This document shows, piece after piece, positions 8,171 through 17,248 of a DNA stretch of 64,000 nt. Within the stretch, counting starts at the first letter, position 1, and the number at the start of each line of letters is the position of its first letter. Source of the DNA: an uncultured Flavobacteriaceae bacterium (GTDB lineage: Bacteria; Bacteroidota; Bacteroidia; Flavobacteriales; Flavobacteriaceae); the NCBI GenBank assembly GCA_947486785.1, contig CANKUU010000001.1:62001-126000 (forward strand), written 5' to 3'. Below the pieces are notes generated by a model. That model saw only the letters and a list, made by a program, of their open reading frames with translations. It did no database searches and was not told the origin of the DNA. The translations under genes and the position numbers were made by a program.

Positions 8171-9088
8171 TTAGATGTCGTATTGTGTTAAGGTCTTAAA
8201 TTGGTGCAAGCGTTTATTAACTTCTTCTTTATTTAAGTCAACCATACGTTCGGTTCCAAAACGCTCTACCGAGAATGATGCTAAGTTTGAGCCGTGTATG
8301 ACTGCTTTTTTTAAGTTTTCAAATGAAATAGTACCAGAATCAGCTAAATAACCAGCAAAACCACCAGCAAATGTATCTCCAGCACCAGTTGGGTCAAATA
8401 CCTCTTTAAGAGGTAGTGCGGGGGCAAAGAAAATATTTTCATCATGAAACAATAAAGCCCCGTGTTCTCCTTTCTTGATAACCACAAATTTCGGACCCAT
8501 AGTTTGAATTTTGGCTGCAGCTTTTACCAAAGAATATTCGTTGGTCAGTTGTCGAGCTTCTTCATCATTTATGGTAATTACATCAATATGTTTTATTACC
8601 TTGAGTAAATCATCTAACGCGTTATCCATCCAAAAATTCATAGTATCAAGTATGATTAATTTTGGTCGTTTTTTCATTTGATTAATTACACTCATCTGTA
8701 CCATCGGATGAAGGTTACCGAGCATTACTACATCAGCTTCAACAAATTTTTCAGGTACAATGGGGTTGAAATCAGCGAGTGTATTTAATTCTGTTATTAA
8801 GGTGTCTCTAACATTTAGGTCTTTGTGGTATTTTCCTTTCCAAAAAAAAGTTTTACCTCCTTGTACAATCTCTAAACCAGAAAGGTCAATTTTTTTAGCG
8901 CGTAAAATATCTAAATATTCAGAAGGTAAATCATCACCAATTATAGATACAATACCCGATTCAACATTAAATTGAGAAGCTGCAAGTCCAATAAAAGTTG
9001 CAGCTCCGCCAAGTATTTTGTCGGTTTTTCCAAACGGTGTTTCAATTTCATCAAACGCTACTGTACCTACAATCAAAAGCTTACCCAT
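8171..9088 (-). CDS. PfkB-family sugar/nucleoside kinase
   Basis: This 305-residue ribokinase-fold kinase shows the N-terminal glycine motif GGAATFIGLAAS (about residues 27-38) and the C-terminal PfkB signature DPTGAGDTFAGGF (about 231-243) holding the catalytic Asp and the anion hole. The family phosphorylates sugars or nucleosides with ATP. The substrate cannot be read from sequence; its place directly upstream of a PurF-like gene makes a nucleoside or ribose-type substrate reasonable. It begins at ATG and ends before a terminator hairpin. It differs in sequence from the second PfkB kinase of the window (33897-34841). Confidence 0.85.
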   Translation of the reverse strand: MGKLLIVGTVAFDEIETPFGKTDKILGGAATFIGLAASQFNVESGIVSIIGDDLPSEYLDILRAKKIDLSGLEIVQGGKTFFWKGKYHKDLNVRDTLITELNTLADFNPIVPEKFVEADVVMLGNLHPMVQMSVINQMKKRPKLIILDTMNFWMDNALDDLLKVIKHIDVITINDEEARQLTNEYSLVKAAAKIQTMGPKFVVIKKGEHGALLFHDENIFFAPALPLKEVFDPTGAGDTFAGGFAGYLADSGTISFENLKKAVIHGSNLASFSVERFGTERMVDLNKEEVNKRLHQFKTLTQYDI

Positions 9089-9230
9089 AAAACATGTAAA
9101 ATTTAGGCTGTAAAGATACAGTTTTGTGAAGCTATTTTATAATGGTGTTTAAATCAAATCATAATTTTTTTAAGTGTGTCTTTATGATTTAGAATTTTAA
9201 AACAAATAGCTTTTACCTTTATAGTATGTT

Positions 9231-9866
9231 TTACTTGCGACCAAAATCGGCGGGTATTTCACCCCATGCTTTGGTCTCCCATTTTACGATAGGTGTAGTG
9301 TATTGGTTGTTTTTAAGCCAATCAATAGCACGCCGCACTAAATCAAACAAGTCTTTGTTCTTTGGGGTTTCTGGTAATTTAGTATTGCAGCTTTTTTTTC
9401 TTACCCAGCTCATTGCAGTTCTAGAATCGGTATAAATTATACGATCACTATTACGTTCTTTCAGGTAGGCTAAACCATGTACAAGGGCTAAAAATTCACC
9501 AATATTATTAGTGCCTTGGGCAAAAGGACCTTGATGAAATAGTTTTTTTTGAGTTTTAGTGTCTACGCCTTGATATTCCATAACTCCTGGGTTACCGCTC
9601 GATGCAGCATCCACAGAAATAGAATGGTAATTAGGAAGTCCTATTTTTAATAATTGTTCTTGGGTAAGCGACATTTCGCTTTTTTTCTTTCCTTTATAGT
9701 CGTTGTAACTTGCATTAAACGCTTTTTTTGCAAGCTCAAAAGTTGCAAATGACTTGTATTCGGCTCCTTTGTAACCGTCTATTGCGGCCTTACATTTTAA
9801 CCAATTATCATAAATGCCAGGTCTTTTTCCTTTCCAAACGGTGTAAAATTTTGCTTTTTTACCCAT
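9231..9866 (-). CDS. Ribonuclease HI with N-terminal viroplasmin domain
   Basis: Residues 5-50 form a viroplasmin/caulimovirus-type RNA-DNA hybrid-binding module (FYTVWKGKRPGIYDNW and YKSFATFELAKKAF). After a Lys-rich linker, residues 75-211 form an RNase H domain with catalytic acids in ISVDAASSGNPG, NNIGEFLAL, IYTDSRTA and the C-terminal IPADFGRK. The enzyme degrades RNA in RNA-DNA hybrids and helps remove primers and R-loops. Its ATG overlaps the purN stop by one base (TAATG), so translation is probably coupled. This architecture is common in Bacteroidota. Confidence 0.9.
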   Translation of the reverse strand: MGKKAKFYTVWKGKRPGIYDNWLKCKAAIDGYKGAEYKSFATFELAKKAFNASYNDYKGKKKSEMSLTQEQLLKIGLPNYHSISVDAASSGNPGVMEYQGVDTKTQKKLFHQGPFAQGTNNIGEFLALVHGLAYLKERNSDRIIYTDSRTAMSWVRKKSCNTKLPETPKNKDLFDLVRRAIDWLKNNQYTTPIVKWETKAWGEIPADFGRK

Positions 9867-10435
9867 TAAAATAAAAGTTCGTCAATAATTTTAGGAAAAT
9901 ACTCGTATTCTAATGCGTGTACTTTTAGGGCGATTTCTTCAACGCTATCAGTCGCATAAAGTTCAGTTTTTGCTTGATAAATTATAGCGCCTTCATCATA
10001 ATTTTCATTAACATAATGAATGGTAATACCTGTTTCATTTTCTTGATTTCGCTTTACTGCCTCGTGTACGTGATTGCCAAACATTCCTTTTCCGCCGTAT
10101 TTTGGAAGTAGCGCTGGATGGATATTTATAATTTTATTAGGGTATTTTTCAATTAAATTTTGGGGAATTTTCCATAGAAATCCGGCGAGTATGATAAGGT
10201 CTGGTTGCAGACTTTTTAAGATGTTGAGTACGCAATCGGTATGGTAAAATGCATTTTTATTAAAGTATAGGGCATTTATTTTTAGTTGGTTACATCTGTC
10301 AATGACTTTGGCATCTCTTTTGTTAGTAAGTACACCGGCTACAGTAACGTTTGGCCGATTATTAAAATATCTAACAATGTTTTCAACATTAGATCCAGAG
10401 CCAGAGGCAAAAAGTACAAGTCGTTTGGTTTTCAA
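9866..10435 (-). CDS. purN: Phosphoribosylglycinamide formyltransferase
   Basis: The enzyme transfers a formyl group from 10-formyltetrahydrofolate to GAR in the third step of purine synthesis. It has 189 residues, typical of PurN. The phosphate-binding loop FASGSGSN is at residues 9-16; the catalytic triad appears as N104 and H106 in INIHPALLP and D147 in NYDEGA. The start must be TTG (10433-10435): no in-frame ATG lies upstream before a stop, and the first strand MKTKRLVLF begins right there. It heads a unit with the RNase HI gene. Confidence 0.92.
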   Translation of the reverse strand: MKTKRLVLFASGSGSNVENIVRYFNNRPNVTVAGVLTNKRDAKVIDRCNQLKINALYFNKNAFYHTDCVLNILKSLQPDLIILAGFLWKIPQNLIEKYPNKIINIHPALLPKYGGKGMFGNHVHEAVKRNQENETGITIHYVNENYDEGAIIYQAKTELYATDSVEEIALKVHALEYEYFPKIIDELLF

Positions 10436-10677
10436 AAGAAGTGGATTTATTTAAAGCAAAATACTATTAGTATTTTAATTATTAATATGAGTTTAGAATT
10501 ACCAAAAAGAAAAATACAGAACGCGCACTTAAATAATTCAATAGTCTGTCATCAAAATTCTCTTATATTTCAATGTTATTGAAGAAAAATTTAAAGCTAA
10601 ATTAGCACACTTGAATTTAATTTGATTAAATTCGACTACATTTTAACGTCAAAATGTGTTATTCAAACAAAGTTTTT

Positions 10678-10685
10678 TACTTTTG
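10678..10685 (+). promoter_or_regulatory. Putative -7 box of acpP
   Basis: TACTTTTG matches TAnnTTTG and lies 38 nt before the acpP ATG. No good TTG stands about 20 nt upstream, so only the -7 half is supported. Confidence 0.4.
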
Positions 10686-10723
10686 CCATCAAAATTAAAT
10701 TTAAATTTAAAACAAATATTATT

Positions 10724-10957
10724 ATGTCAGACATTGCATCAAGAGTTAAAGCTATCATCGTTGATAAATTAGGAGTTGATGAAAACGAAGTGGTAACAGA
10801 AGCTAGCTTTACTAACGACCTAGGAGCAGACTCTTTGGATACGGTTGAGTTGATTATGGAATTCGAAAAGGAATTTGATATTCAGATACCAGACGATCAA
10901 GCGGAAAACATCGCTACAGTTGGCCAAGCTATTAGTTATATAGAAGAAGCAAAATAG
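10724..10957 (+). CDS. acpP: Acyl carrier protein
   Basis: This acidic carrier of 77 residues holds growing fatty acyl chains on 4'-phosphopantetheine. The attachment serine is S37 in the GADSLDT motif. The frame is open further upstream, but ACP homology begins at MSDIASRVK, the preceding residues are low-complexity, and the promoter-like box lies between, so the ATG at 10724 is preferred. It is followed by fabF, the usual order, with a hairpin between them. Confidence 0.95.
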   Translation: MSDIASRVKAIIVDKLGVDENEVVTEASFTNDLGADSLDTVELIMEFEKEFDIQIPDDQAENIATVGQAISYIEEAK

Positions 10958-11002
10958 TCTCTTTAGAAGATTTCTTGAACAAGATTTCTTAATTAAGATT
11001 TT

Positions 11003-11040
11003 AAATTATCCATGCGGTAGATACGTTGCATGGATAATTT
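11003..11040 (+). terminator. Intercistronic hairpin between acpP and fabF
   Basis: A perfect 13-bp stem (AAATTATCCATGC with GCATGGATAATTT) and 12-nt loop are followed by a loose T-rich run (GTTTAATTTG). It may act as a partial terminator or a 3' stabiliser that keeps acpP mRNA above fabF mRNA. It lacks a strict T-run, so full termination is doubtful. Confidence 0.5.
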
Positions 11041-11078
11041 GTTTAATTTGCTTACGAAGTACAAAAAAAATTGGTTCA

Positions 11079-12329
11079 ATGCAGACAAAAAGAGTTGTAG
11101 TTACAGGTTTAGGAGCGCTAACGCCAATTGGCAATAACATTGAAGAATATTGGAATGCACTTGTTGCAGGAAAAAGTGGCTCGGCACCAGTTACCTATTA
11201 TGATACTGAAAAGTTTAAGGTAAAATTTGCTTGCGAGTTAAAAAATTACAATGCCCAAGATTTTTTTGATCGGAAACAAGCGCGCAAGCTAGATAAATTT
11301 GCGCAATATGCCCTAGTAGCTTCAGATGAAGCAATAGAAGATTCTGGTTTAGATTTAGATGCTATTGATAAATTTAGAGTAGGTGTAATTTGGGGTGCAG
11401 GTATTGGAGGTTTAGAGACATTTCAGAACGAAGTTATGAACTTTGCTGAAGGTGATGGTACTCCTCGGTTTAATCCTTTCTTTATTCCTAAAATGATTGC
11501 GGATATTGCCCCAGGTAATATTTCAATCAAACATGGCTTTATGGGGCCTAATTACACAACAGTTTCTGCGTGTGCATCATCTGCAAATGCGATGATTGAT
11601 GCCCTAAACTATATTCGATTAGGATATTGTGACGTTGTTGTTTCTGGTGGAAGTGAAGCGGCTGTTACTATCGCCGGTATGGGTGGTTTTGGCGCAATGC
11701 ATGCACTTTCAACAAGAAATGAAAACCCTGAAACCGCTTCAAGACCTTTTGATGCAACCCGAGATGGTTTTGTCTTAGGTGAAGGAGCCGGAGCATTAAT
11801 CTTAGAAGAATACGAGCACGCTAAGGCGAGAGGAGCTAAAATATACGCAGAACTTGTAGGTGGTGGTCTTTCTAGCGATGCTTACCACATGACAGCACCA
11901 CACCCGGAAGGAATAGGAGTTGTTCAGGTAATGAAAAATTGTTTAAGAGATGCTGGTTTAAAGCCCGAAGATGTTGATGCAATTAACACACACGGTACTT
12001 CAACACCACTTGGTGATGTAGCGGAATTGAAAGCCATATCTGAAGTTTTTGGAGATCATGCACCGAATATTAATATCAATTCTACCAAATCGATGACGGG
12101 TCATTTATTAGGCGCAGCCGGAGCAATCGAAGCGATTGCCTCAATTTTGGCCATGAAACATGGTATTGTACCTCCTACGATAAACCATTCCACGGTTGAT
12201 GAAAATATAGATCCAAAATTAAATTTAACCCTAAACAAAGCTCAAAAAAGAGAGGTTAAAGTAGCCCTAAGTAATACTTTCGGTTTTGGAGGTCATAATG
12301 CGTGTGTAGTTTTTAAGAAATTAGACTAA
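11079..12329 (+). CDS. fabF: Beta-ketoacyl-ACP synthase II
   Basis: This 416-residue condensing enzyme elongates acyl-ACP with malonyl-ACP. The Cys-His-His triad is visible: C165 in VSACASSANA, His near 305 in NTHGTSTPLGD and His near 341 in KSMTGHLLGAAG. The C-terminal NTFGFGGHNA loop is intact. It lies between acpP and rnc, a conserved order in many bacteria; rnc follows after 7 nt. Confidence 0.96.
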   Translation: MQTKRVVVTGLGALTPIGNNIEEYWNALVAGKSGSAPVTYYDTEKFKVKFACELKNYNAQDFFDRKQARKLDKFAQYALVASDEAIEDSGLDLDAIDKFRVGVIWGAGIGGLETFQNEVMNFAEGDGTPRFNPFFIPKMIADIAPGNISIKHGFMGPNYTTVSACASSANAMIDALNYIRLGYCDVVVSGGSEAAVTIAGMGGFGAMHALSTRNENPETASRPFDATRDGFVLGEGAGALILEEYEHAKARGAKIYAELVGGGLSSDAYHMTAPHPEGIGVVQVMKNCLRDAGLKPEDVDAINTHGTSTPLGDVAELKAISEVFGDHAPNININSTKSMTGHLLGAAGAIEAIASILAMKHGIVPPTINHSTVDENIDPKLNLTLNKAQKREVKVALSNTFGFGGHNACVVFKKLD

Positions 12330-12336
12330 CATAAAA

Positions 12337-13074
12337 ATGAATTTTCCTTCTAATTTATTTAATTCCCATTCTAAAGAAGATGGGAATTTTTTTTTGGGAG
12401 TTACTAAAATACTAGGATTTAAGCCTAAAAATCTTAAGATTTATAAGAAAGCTTTTTTACATAGATCGGCAAATAAAAAAGACGAAGACGGTAATCCAAT
12501 GAGTTATGAGCGTTTAGAATTTTTAGGAGACTCTATGTTGGGTACAATAATTTCTAAGCATCTTTACAACGAAGTGCCCTTGGGCGATGAGGGTTATTTA
12601 ACCAAAATGCGTTCTAAAGTCGTAAGCCGAGAGCATCTTAATGAGTTAGGTAAGGACCTAAATTTAATAAAGTTTGTTGAAAGTAGAATTCCAAAATCAC
12701 ATTTTGGCGATAATATTCATGGTAATGTATTTGAAGCAGTTGTTGGTGCTATTTATTTAGATAGGGGTTACAAATATTGCGAGAAGTTTATTTCTAAAAG
12801 AGTTATTGAACCCTATGTTGATATTGAGCAGTTAGAAGGACGTGTAATTAGTTATAAAAGTTTAGTTATTGAGTGGTGTCAAAAACAAAAGAAAACTTTT
12901 GCTTACACGGTTTATGAAGACACCGGTAACGATAGTCTTAAGCATTTTGCAGTAAAGTTGTCTATTAATAAACAAGTTGTAGCCAAGGCTCGAGCTACTT
13001 CTAAAAAAAAGGCAGAAGAATTGGCGTCAAAAAGGGCGTATTTTGCACTACAAGACAAGATTCAAAAATCTTAA
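12337..13074 (+). CDS. rnc: Ribonuclease III
   Basis: This double-strand-specific endoribonuclease processes rRNA precursors and structured RNAs. The signature ERLEFLGDSMLG (residues 58-69) and the second acidic site NVFEAVVGAIYLD (about 129) supply the metal-binding carboxylates. A dsRNA-binding domain covers about residues 168-240 and ends in the Lys/Ala-rich KARATSKKKAEELAS helix. Length (245) is normal. It starts 7 nt after fabF and is likely in the same transcript. Confidence 0.95.
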   Translation: MNFPSNLFNSHSKEDGNFFLGVTKILGFKPKNLKIYKKAFLHRSANKKDEDGNPMSYERLEFLGDSMLGTIISKHLYNEVPLGDEGYLTKMRSKVVSREHLNELGKDLNLIKFVESRIPKSHFGDNIHGNVFEAVVGAIYLDRGYKYCEKFISKRVIEPYVDIEQLEGRVISYKSLVIEWCQKQKKTFAYTVYEDTGNDSLKHFAVKLSINKQVVAKARATSKKKAEELASKRAYFALQDKIQKS

Positions 13075-13182
13075 GTTTAAATAAGTACTACTACACCGTT
13101 ATAGTTTGTTATATAATTATAATCTCATGTTTTGGCTTAGGCTATTTTCGTTTTTAGCTTTATATTTGGTATTCGCATTTAC

Positions 13183-13647
13183 ATGATGGTTACACATAAA
13201 ATCATTGACGATTTTTATGAAGATTCTTTTACGCTTCTGGCTGTGCACAGTAGTATGGAAGATTACGCCTTAGTGTATGCGTTAAATTTATGCCTAAAAA
13301 CAAAATTTAAAAGGGTAGCTAAAGATTTAGATATATCTGACAGTATTTCGTTTCCTATTTTTGAATGGAAAGATGATATTACAGATAGTTATTGGACGCT
13401 CATTGTAAACAAATGTTACCAAGAAGATGATTCGCTAAAAAATGGTCTTTTTGAGAATGTGCCTTCCATTATTGAACATCATTTAGTGCCAGAATATAAA
13501 GAAGCAGATTATTTTTTAAAGATAGAACACGACAATAGTAATCTAGAAAAAGATATATTGAATCTTTTATTAACCATACCAAAAATAATAACTGCTTATA
13601 TTTTAGATGTAGACCAACTAAAATCTAAGAGTAACTTAATTTTTTAA
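13183..13647 (+). CDS. IPExxxVDY family protein
   Basis: This 154-residue protein has no signal peptide or membrane segment. The family motif is present as VPEYKEADYFLKI (about residues 104-116). The family is found in Bacteroidota next to pyruvate kinase, as here, where pyk begins 2 nt after the stop. Function is unknown; the tight spacing suggests co-expression with pyk. The start may be either of two adjacent ATG codons. Confidence 0.8.
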   Translation: MMVTHKIIDDFYEDSFTLLAVHSSMEDYALVYALNLCLKTKFKRVAKDLDISDSISFPIFEWKDDITDSYWTLIVNKCYQEDDSLKNGLFENVPSIIEHHLVPEYKEADYFLKIEHDNSNLEKDILNLLLTIPKIITAYILDVDQLKSKSNLIF

Positions 13648-13649
13648 AA

Positions 13650-15092
13650 ATGCCAAGTAAGAAGAAAACTAAGATCGTTGCAACCCTCGGACCTGCAACT
13701 AGTACGAAAGCGGTATTAAAAAAAATGATTGAGGCAGGCGTAGACGTCTTTCGTATCAATTTTTCTCACGCAGATTATGATGACGTTAAAGAACGCATTC
13801 AAATGATACGTGAGTTAAATGAAGAACTACAAATTTATACTTCAATTTTAGCAGATTTGCAAGGTCCTAAATTAAGAGTAGGTTTAATGGCAGGGGAAGT
13901 TGTGGTGTCGCCTGGTGATGAAATTACTTTTGTGACAGGAAAGCCATTTGAAGGCAATGCAGAAAAAGTGTATATGAACTACACCAATTTTCCTAAAGAT
14001 GTAAATGCAGGCGAGCGAATACTTTTAGATGATGGAAAATTAATGTTCGAGGTAATTTCTACGAATAAAAAAGACGAAGTAAAGGCCAAGGTTATTCAAG
14101 GAGGACCATTAAAATCGAAAAAAGGAGTTAACCTACCCAATACAAATATCTCATTACCTGCACTAACCGAAAAAGATGTAAAAGATGCCATTTTTGCAAT
14201 ATCATTAGATGTAGATTGGATTGCTCTTTCTTTTGTTCGATTTAGTCAAGATTTAATCGACCTACAAACTATTATTAAAGAACATTCAGAGTATAAAATT
14301 CCGATTATTGCAAAAATTGAGAAGCCAGAAGCTGTTGAAAATATTGATAAGATAGTTGCTTATTGCGATGGTCTTATGGTTGCCCGAGGCGATTTAGGAG
14401 TTGAGGTACCAGCGCAAGAAGTTCCTTTAATTCAAAAGCAACTAGTGCTCAGAGCAAAGAAAGCAAGAATACCCGTAATTATAGCGACTCAAATGATGGA
14501 AACTATGATTACAAGTCTTACGCCTACCAGAGCTGAGGTAAATGATGTTGCTAATTCAGTTATGGATGGGGCCGATGCAGTAATGCTCTCTGGAGAAACA
14601 TCGGTAGGTAACTACCCGGTAGAAGTGATTGAAAAAATGTCGAGTATTTTGATGAGTGTAGAAAGTTCTGATTTAATTAACGTTCCACATGATCCTCCAC
14701 ATATTAGAACCAATAGATTTATAACCAAATCGGTGTGTTACCATGCTGCTTTCATGGCAAATGATATTAAAGCAAAAGCCATTTCTACACTCACAAATAG
14801 TGGGTATACTGCCTTTCAAATTTCGGCATGGCGTCCAAGCGCACATATTTTAGTTTTTACATCAAATAGAAGAATTTTAACTCAGCTTAATTTATTATGG
14901 GGGGTAAAGGCTTTTTATTATGATAAGTATGTTTCTACAGATGAAACCATAGAAGATGTTAATAGTATAGCATGTAAAAAAGGCTTTTTAGATGTTGGTG
15001 ATATGTTAATTAGTCTTGCGGCAATGCCTATTAAGAATAAAGGTATGGTAAATACCCTAAGGGTGACAGAAATAACATCTTGTAGCTTTTAA
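13650..15092 (+). CDS. pyk: Pyruvate kinase
   Basis: This 480-residue glycolytic enzyme converts phosphoenolpyruvate and ADP to pyruvate and ATP. N-terminal KIVATLGPAT, substrate-binding IIAKIEKPEAV, MVARGDLGVE and PTRAEVNDVANSV (site region) are all present, followed by a C-terminal domain of about 120 residues. The last gene of the acpP-fabF-rnc run, it is followed by a strong terminator. Confidence 0.96.
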   Translation: MPSKKKTKIVATLGPATSTKAVLKKMIEAGVDVFRINFSHADYDDVKERIQMIRELNEELQIYTSILADLQGPKLRVGLMAGEVVVSPGDEITFVTGKPFEGNAEKVYMNYTNFPKDVNAGERILLDDGKLMFEVISTNKKDEVKAKVIQGGPLKSKKGVNLPNTNISLPALTEKDVKDAIFAISLDVDWIALSFVRFSQDLIDLQTIIKEHSEYKIPIIAKIEKPEAVENIDKIVAYCDGLMVARGDLGVEVPAQEVPLIQKQLVLRAKKARIPVIIATQMMETMITSLTPTRAEVNDVANSVMDGADAVMLSGETSVGNYPVEVIEKMSSILMSVESSDLINVPHDPPHIRTNRFITKSVCYHAAFMANDIKAKAISTLTNSGYTAFQISAWRPSAHILVFTSNRRILTQLNLLWGVKAFYYDKYVSTDETIEDVNSIACKKGFLDVGDMLISLAAMPIKNKGMVNTLRVTEITSCSF

Positions 15093-15109
15093 ATACTAAA
15101 GACTTTTAA

Positions 15110-15152
15110 AAAAATAAAGAGTTTACTGTTGTGGTAAACTCTTTATTTTTTT
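15110..15152. terminator. Bidirectional terminator between pyk and dinB
   Basis: AAATAAAGAGTTTAC (15112-15126) pairs with GTAAACTCTTTATTT (15134-15148), with A-runs on the left and T-runs on the right. It serves the convergent pyk and dinB genes. Confidence 0.85.
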
Positions 15153-15181
15153 GCCCCTTACTAAATGGCATTTTATCACAA

Positions 15182-16282
15182 TTATAAATCAAACTTTAAC
15201 TGTATAAACACTTCTTTGTTTATGTGTTTAATTTGTTTTTTTTCTGTGTTTAAATTGGAAATTGAAATACCCAATAGGCGAACGGAGTTTTCAAGTGCTT
15301 TTTGATAAAGTAGATCTTTAGCAGTTTCAAGAATTAATTTTTCATCTGATGCAAAATAGGGTAAGGTTTTACTTCTAGTTTGCAAACTAAAGTCGCTATA
15401 TTTAATTTTTAGGGTTATGGTTTTACCAGCAATTTTCTTGCTTTTAAGGCGTCGTTCTAGTTCAAAAGCGATTTGTGCTAACCGTTCTAGCATAAATACC
15501 TCACTACTCAGGTTTACATTAAAAGTTCGTTCTGCACCAACAGACTTTGCTATACGATGTGGCTTTACCTCGCTATTGTGAATACCCCGAACAACCTGGT
15601 AATAGAAGCCTCCGCTTTTACCGAAATTTGTGGTTAAAAAATCTAACGATTTTGTTTTTAAATCTTTACCAGTAAAAATGCCTAAGCGATACATTTTTTC
15701 TGTAGTTACTTTGCCAACACCATAGAATTTACGAATATCAAGATGCTCTAAAAATTGTATAACCTCCTCTGGATTTACTGTTTTTTGACCGTTTGGCTTG
15801 TGGTAGTCGCTAGCAATTTTAGCGATAAATTTATTGATGGAGATACCGGCTGAAGCCGTTAGCTTTAACTCATCATATATGCGCTCTCGAATCTCTTTTG
15901 CTAATAATGTAGCAGATGGGTTTCCTTTTTTATTTACAGTAACATCTAAGTAGGCTTCATCTAATGATAGCGGCTCTACAAGGTCTGTATATTCATAAAA
16001 TATGTTGCGAATAGCTTTTGAAATTTCATTATAACGATCAAAACGAGTCTTAACAAAAATTAGATGCGGACAGTTTCTTTTAGCAACAATACTACTCATA
16101 GCGCTTCTAACACCATATTTTCGAGCTTCATAGCTTGCTGCAGATACAACCCCCCTTTCTGAGCTGCCACCAACTGCAATGGGTTTTCCGCGAAGATCGG
16201 GATTATCTAATTGCTCTACTGACGCATAGAAAGCATCCATATCAACATGTATTATTTTTCGTAATGAAGAAACGCCTGACAT
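15182..16282 (-). CDS. dinB: DNA polymerase IV (Y-family)
   Basis: This 366-residue translesion polymerase has catalytic Asp residues in IIHVDMDAFYASVEQ (D14 and D16) and SLDEAYLDV (about 104-112). The SAASYEARKYGVRSAM steric-gate region, the helix-hairpin-helix block KFYGVGKVTTEKM and a little-finger domain (about 240-350) follow. I see no canonical beta-clamp peptide at the very end, though the C-terminus VFIQLKFDL could serve weakly. It is convergent with pyk. No LexA-type operator was recognised upstream. Confidence 0.93.
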   Translation of the reverse strand: MSGVSSLRKIIHVDMDAFYASVEQLDNPDLRGKPIAVGGSSERGVVSAASYEARKYGVRSAMSSIVAKRNCPHLIFVKTRFDRYNEISKAIRNIFYEYTDLVEPLSLDEAYLDVTVNKKGNPSATLLAKEIRERIYDELKLTASAGISINKFIAKIASDYHKPNGQKTVNPEEVIQFLEHLDIRKFYGVGKVTTEKMYRLGIFTGKDLKTKSLDFLTTNFGKSGGFYYQVVRGIHNSEVKPHRIAKSVGAERTFNVNLSSEVFMLERLAQIAFELERRLKSKKIAGKTITLKIKYSDFSLQTRSKTLPYFASDEKLILETAKDLLYQKALENSVRLLGISISNLNTEKKQIKHINKEVFIQLKFDL

Positions 16283-16345
16283 ATGGTAAATTTACTATAA
16301 CTTGTCATATCATAATATACACGTTAATCTAAAACTTTATCTAGT

Positions 16346-16813
16346 TTGATAGAAATAGAAAGGAAATTTTTAGTTATTTCAGATGCATACCAAAAACAGG
16401 CCTTTACAAAAAAACGGATTGTTCAGGGTTTTCTTAATACGCACCCAGAACGTACCATTCGTGTACGTATTAAAGAAAATCATGCATTTTTAACGGTCAA
16501 AGGAAAGTCAAATGCTTCGGGTACTTCTCGTTTTGAATGGGAAAGGGGTATTGATGTAAAAGAAGCGGAGATGCTCTTAGACTTATGTGAAAAAGGTATT
16601 CTTGAAAAAATTAGATATGAAATACAGGTTGGAGATCATACGTATGAGGTAGACGAATTTTGCGGAGAAAACCAGGGTTTAGTGGTTGCCGAAATTGAAT
16701 TAAATGACGAAAATGAAGTTTTTAAAAAGCCAGATTGGTTAGGACGTGAAGTAACTGGTGAGGTTAAATATTATAATTCGCAATTAAGTAAACAACCGTA
16801 TACAAAATGGTAA
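16346..16813 (+). CDS. CYTH domain protein (triphosphate tunnel metalloenzyme family)
   Basis: This 155-residue protein consists of a single CYTH domain. The N-terminal ExExK signature is EIERK (residues 3-7), and the charged barrel strands TIRVRIKENHAFLTVKG, FEWERGID and VVAEIELNDE follow. Members hydrolyse triphosphates such as tripolyphosphate or nucleoside triphosphates. The start codon is TTG (16346): the signature begins at residue 3 and no ATG exists before it. It is divergent from dinB across 63 nt. Confidence 0.85.
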   Translation: MIEIERKFLVISDAYQKQAFTKKRIVQGFLNTHPERTIRVRIKENHAFLTVKGKSNASGTSRFEWERGIDVKEAEMLLDLCEKGILEKIRYEIQVGDHTYEVDEFCGENQGLVVAEIELNDENEVFKKPDWLGREVTGEVKYYNSQLSKQPYTKW

Positions 16814-16843
16814 AAAAGGTTTGTTTCTGCGTTTTTATATTTT

Positions 16844-17239
16844 TTAAAGCGCATAAACGCCCTTTTGTTCTACAATAGGTATTAACACAGCGTTAGTCTC
16901 GCTGATTGTATTTTTTTTAAACAAAAAGCGTTTTTCGTATAAAGCAGAATCTGCATAGTAGGTTACAAAGAATTCATTGTTTAGTGCTAATAGATCTTCT
17001 TGAAGCATTTCAATTTTTTCGAAAGATTTTGCCTCCACTATGCCAATTGCATGCCGCATAATAGAAGTTTTTTGTTCTCCTTCATATCCTTTTGAAACAA
17101 CTATAACCATATCTATAGGAGTGGTTCTGTTATTAACTATGTAGGTGTTCCATTCTTTTGAAAGTTGCTCAGTATTCCACTCAAAAATTGCAGTAACGTA
17201 AACATCTTTAACTATTGGTATTTTGATATCTTTTTTCAC
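16844..17239 (-). CDS. Conserved protein of unknown function downstream of pheS
   Basis: This 131-residue protein has no signal peptide, transmembrane segment or recognised motif. It looks like a compact alpha/beta domain with hydrophobic strands (DVYVTAIFEW, MVIVVSKGYEG) and ends in VLIPIVEQKGVYAL. It starts at GTG 9 nt after the pheS stop and is probably co-transcribed with pheS. I do not assign a function. Confidence 0.6.
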   Translation of the reverse strand: MKKDIKIPIVKDVYVTAIFEWNTEQLSKEWNTYIVNNRTTPIDMVIVVSKGYEGEQKTSIMRHAIGIVEAKSFEKIEMLQEDLLALNNEFFVTYYADSALYEKRFLFKKNTISETNAVLIPIVEQKGVYAL

Positions 17240-17248
17240 TACAAAAAG

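Noticed and set aside
10622-10723. Upstream extension of the acpP frame
   Set aside because: Low-complexity residues, no ACP homology, and a promoter-like box inside it.
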